Source: DAIDJM01 sp964250215 (GTDB lineage Bacteria > Pseudomonadota > Alphaproteobacteria > Acetobacterales > Acetobacteraceae). From it: a stretch of 17,560 nucleotides of DNA. Below are positions 14,850 through 17,560 of the stretch, in pieces; within the stretch, counting starts at the first letter, position 1, and each line of letters begins with the position of its first letter. The position numbers and the translations under genes were made by a program. The stretch is taken from NCBI GenBank assembly GCA_964250215.1, contig CAXUEX010000051.1, positions 1 to 17,560 of the forward strand, given 5' to 3'. The notes under the pieces are model-generated. The model was not told the DNA's origin and did not search any database. It saw only the letters and a program-made list of their open reading frames with translations.

Positions 14850-17560
14850 TCACATCCCGATCCCGAGCCCACGCCCGAGGTCGTAGCCGATGCTCACGGC
14901 CAACTGGCGCGTGAGATTGCCCGCGAACTCGTGCTCGCCGATGCCAAGCTGCATCTTTCTTCCCGCGAGAATGGATTCGAGCTGCGGGTCGCGTTCCAGG
15001 CTCTTGGCCATCTCGCCCATGTCGCTTCGGATCGCGCGCATCCCCGTCATGTCGCCTTCCACGTAGGCGCGGGTCCGTGCGGCGTCCAGCTTCTGCCAGC
15101 GTTGCACAAACCGATCCGCCCGTCGTGGCGCGTTCTGCCGCAAATCGCCCTCAAGCTGCAAAACCTGGACGGCGCGCCGAAGATTGCCGCCTGCAGCCTC
15201 GTGGGCCAGCGCCGGGTCGGCGCGGTAGGCCCGCTCTACGTCGCGGGAATAGTGCGGGTTGAGCGCGTCCAGTGCCTGCCGAGCATGCCTCAATTCTTCC
15301 CGCTTATCCCCAAGCAGTCCCCTCTGATCCAGCTCCGCGAGCGTCATTCCGCCCTCCTGAGCTTGAAACATTGCGGCGACGGCGCGCGCGTGACGCTGAA
15401 GCGTCGCGCGAGCGGCGATCCGGTGCTCCCTCTCGGCCTCGCTTGCCTGATCCGCGCTCCGGTCCGGCCGATCCCAGCCACGCCGTTCGGCAAACCCGGC
15501 CCCATAATCCGACGCCATGTCCTTGGCGCGGTCGCGCGACAGCGTGCGCACGAGCTGATCGCGGTCGGCAAAATCGTCGCGGCCGTAATGGAGTTCCACC
15601 CCGTCGCGGTGCCGCGACAGCGCCACATAGGCGGCATGCCGGTCCATGCCCGGCGTGGCCAGCACATGCGCCCGGTCAACGGTCACGCCCTGCGCCTTGT
15701 GCACCGTCGCCGCGTAACCGTGGTCGACATGCGCATAGTCCTTGAGGTCGAAGGCGACGCGGCGGCCGTCGTCCAGCCGCGCGGAGAGGTGTTGCGGCGT
15801 GACCGCCTCGACGGTGCCGAGCGTCCCGTTCTTCACGCCAAGGCCGCGCTCGTTCTTCAGGAACATGATGCGGTCGCCGACCGCAAATTGCCGCGCGCCG
15901 CGCTCGACGGTGAGGTGCACGTCGCCGCCCAACTCGCCCGCTTCCCGCAGTCGGCCGCGCGCCAGCTCGTTCAGCTCGCGAACCTCGGCGTTCGTGTGCG
16001 TCAGGATGATGCGGCTCGCATCCGGTGCGGCATGGCGGTCGCGTTCCCAGCCCGAAATCAGCTCGGCGCGCGCCTGCTCGCGCGTCTCGGCCGCGTGCAC
16101 CATGCCGCGCTGCTCGTAGGCTTCGATGGCCTCGTCCGTGCGGCCGGTGGCCAGCGCCCGGGTGGCGTCGCGCTGCCAGTCCTCGTGCTGGCGGCGAACC
16201 TCGGTGATCTCCGCCGCGCCATGCCGCTCCGCAATCGACCGGAACGCGGCGCCGGCTTCGATCGCCTGCAACTGCTCGGGGTCGCCGACCAGCACCACCT
16301 TGGCCTTCGCCTTCTCGGCGGCGGACAGGATGCGTTCCAGTTGTCGCGAGCCGATCATCCCGGCTTCGTCGATCACCAGAACGTCCCGGCTGGTCAGCAG
16401 GTCGCGGCCCTGATCCCACTGGTTCTCCAGGCTCGCCAGCGTTCGCGACGCGATGCCGGAACCGCTCTCCAGGCTCTCGGCCGCAATGCCGGACAGTGCG
16501 GCGCCGCGGACCGCGAAACCCTCCGCCTCCCACGCTTCGCGCGCCACCCCCAGCATCGCCGACTTGCCGCTGCCGGCGGTGCCGACCACGGACGCCAACC
16601 CTTCCTTCCCGGTCACATGCTTGAAGGCATCGCGCTGCTCGCCGGAGAGACGTAGGCCGTGGGTCTCGGCTACCTCCAGGGCTTCTGTGCAGCTGCGGTC
16701 ACTGACGCCCTGGTGGCGAGCGCCCGACAGTTCGCCGGCGGCGTGCGCCAGCCGCGCTTCGACGGCGAGCATGTCCCGGCTCGTGAACCGCCTCTGCCCA
16801 TGTCCGTCCCGCCCAAGCGCGACCAGCTCGGGTGCGCCACGGACCGCGCTCATCGCGCGGTCGAACTGCTCCTTGCCGTCGCTGTGCCGGTGCACGAAGG
16901 CGGCGAGGTCGCGGTTGGTGAATGTCGCCTGCTGCCGGGTGATCGCGTCGATGGCGATATCCGGGTTGGCGATGATCCGGTCGCCGTTCTCGCGCGCGAT
17001 CCGGAGGTGATCCTCGACGCGCTCGGCCTCTTCACCGTGCTCGAACCGGCGGAATCCGGCGGCGCCGATCTTGTGCTGCGGCTCCAGGTCGATGCCCTGC
17101 TGCGCAAAACCGCGGTGATCGATGCGGGCGTCGATGTCGAGCGCGGCCAGCCGCTCGTTCACGTGATCGGCCCAATGCTCGCGCCATTCCCGCAGTCGTT
17201 CGGTCTTGTTCCAGTCGCGGACCTTCTTGTCGAAGCCGCTCTCGCCGACCTCGCGCATCGTCAGCATGACATGCGCGTGCGGGCGCGACAGGCCGTCCGC
17301 GCCCATCGCCCAGTGCACGTTCAAATCGGCCACCATTCCTTGATCGACAAACTCGCGCTGCACGAAGTCGCGGGCGAGGTCGATGCCCTGCGCCTGGCTC
17401 ATCTCGCACGGGATCGCAAACTCCACCTCGCGCGCCAGCTGCGCGTCACGGCGGACCTCGCCGGCCTCGACGCTGTTCCAAAGCGTGGCGCGGTCGCCGA
17501 GTTCTTCGGGTGCGCCGTCCGGCAGCAGAACCTCGGAATGCACCACGCCCGACTTGTTCG
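14850..17560 (-). CDS. traA: TraA/MobA-type conjugative relaxase with helicase domain (5' end outside window)
   Basis: 902 residues are visible; the N-terminus lies beyond the window, since the frame stays open at 17558 with NKSGVVHSEV, an internal family segment. The relaxase part (MobA/MobL) has NVHWA and the metal-binding PHAHVML (around 17271-17279), part of the HUH-type active site that nicks oriT. Next come a RecD-like helicase with Walker A GTAGSGKSAML (about 16552-16587), DEAG (about 16363-16374), VGDPEQL (about 16272-16292) and TVHKAQGVTVDRAHV (about 15666-15710). The C-terminus ends LGRGLGIG, usual for Ti-type TraA of alphaproteobacteria. It indicates conjugative transfer of this island or plasmid-derived segment. 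higB follows 64 nt later. Confidence 0.95.
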   Translation of the reverse strand, partial: NKSGVVHSEVLLPDGAPEELGDRATLWNSVEAGEVRRDAQLAREVEFAIPCEMSQAQGIDLARDFVQREFVDQGMVADLNVHWAMGADGLSRPHAHVMLTMREVGESGFDKKVRDWNKTERLREWREHWADHVNERLAALDIDARIDHRGFAQQGIDLEPQHKIGAAGFRRFEHGEEAERVEDHLRIARENGDRIIANPDIAIDAITRQQATFTNRDLAAFVHRHSDGKEQFDRAMSAVRGAPELVALGRDGHGQRRFTSRDMLAVEARLAHAAGELSGARHQGVSDRSCTEALEVAETHGLRLSGEQRDAFKHVTGKEGLASVVGTAGSGKSAMLGVAREAWEAEGFAVRGAALSGIAAESLESGSGIASRTLASLENQWDQGRDLLTSRDVLVIDEAGMIGSRQLERILSAAEKAKAKVVLVGDPEQLQAIEAGAAFRSIAERHGAAEITEVRRQHEDWQRDATRALATGRTDEAIEAYEQRGMVHAAETREQARAELISGWERDRHAAPDASRIILTHTNAEVRELNELARGRLREAGELGGDVHLTVERGARQFAVGDRIMFLKNERGLGVKNGTLGTVEAVTPQHLSARLDDGRRVAFDLKDYAHVDHGYAATVHKAQGVTVDRAHVLATPGMDRHAAYVALSRHRDGVELHYGRDDFADRDQLVRTLSRDRAKDMASDYGAGFAERRGWDRPDRSADQASEAEREHRIAARATLQRHARAVAAMFQAQEGGMTLAELDQRGLLGDKREELRHARQALDALNPHYSRDVERAYRADPALAHEAAGGNLRRAVQVLQLEGDLRQNAPRRADRFVQRWQKLDAARTRAYVEGDMTGMRAIRSDMGEMAKSLERDPQLESILAGRKMQLGIGEHEFAGNLTRQLAVSIGYDLGRGLGIGM

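Larger units (their letters stand above)
6749..17560. mobile_element. Putative conjugative or mobilizable element at tRNA-Ser (right end outside window)
   Basis: Core genes end at tRNA-Ser, and everything beyond is accessory: a restriction-like operon, vsr, a toxin-antitoxin pair and a conjugative relaxase. The left edge is set at the tRNA 3' end by inference. No integrase gene and no second copy of the tRNA 3' sequence appear in the window, so the element extends further right or has lost these parts. The limits are approximate. Confidence 0.6.

Noticed and set aside
14571..16655. Long plus-strand open frame of about 694 codons
   Set aside because: It is antisense to the relaxase and the end of higB, whose motifs are unmistakable; its composition is that of a shadow in high-G+C DNA.
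1..17560. CRISPR arrays, insertion sequences, rRNA
   Set aside because: No regularly spaced repeats, transposase genes with terminal inverted repeats, or rRNA sequence seen anywhere in the window.

Overview
The window looks like a high-G+C alphaproteobacterial chromosome, possibly an acetic-acid-bacterium relative. This rests on a Cox15-type heme A synthase, alphaproteobacterial-style TldD and enolase, a CCA-encoding tRNA-Ser and a Ti-type TraA relaxase. The genus cannot be fixed from the sequence alone. There are three blocks.

Block 1 (about 1-1,480) has visibly lower G+C and looks acquired. It holds a short unknown gene (minus strand) and a divergent orphan DPPY-type DNA methyltransferase (plus strand), with a perfect 8-bp-arm inverted repeat between them. 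The first 460 bases hold no gene I can support.

Block 2 (about 1,520-6,750) is core chromosome. A family 2 glycosyltransferase (minus strand) is divergent from ctaA (heme A synthase), which is followed by tldD (metalloprotease), eno (enolase), a CsbD-like stress protein with a good rho-independent terminator, and tRNA-Ser(GCU).

Block 3 (about 6,750 to the window end) is an accessory island starting exactly at the tRNA 3' end. Next to the tRNA are a small hairpin and two GGYCCCAC direct repeats that resemble integrase arm sites, then about 430 bases with no clear gene. A tightly coupled plus-strand operon follows, each gene overlapping the next by 4 nt: a Dcm-type cytosine methyltransferase, a MORC/MutL-like GHKL ATPase, a Z1-domain ATPase and a DUF4420 PD-(D/E)XK protein. 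A Vsr-type nuclease sits convergently at the 3' end, overlapping the last gene by 35 bp. This composition matches the MORC-Z1-methylase restriction-like defence operons described by comparative genomics (and the related Mza system), here in a version without a visible AIPR gene. Upstream of vsr on its strand is a small gene apparently broken by a 1-nt deletion, then a HigBA toxin-antitoxin pair with an apparently leaderless promoter, then a TraA/MobA relaxase-helicase running off the window end. I infer that the defence operon and the toxin-antitoxin pair are cargo of a conjugative or mobilizable element integrated at tRNA-Ser. No integrase or second attachment site lies in the window.
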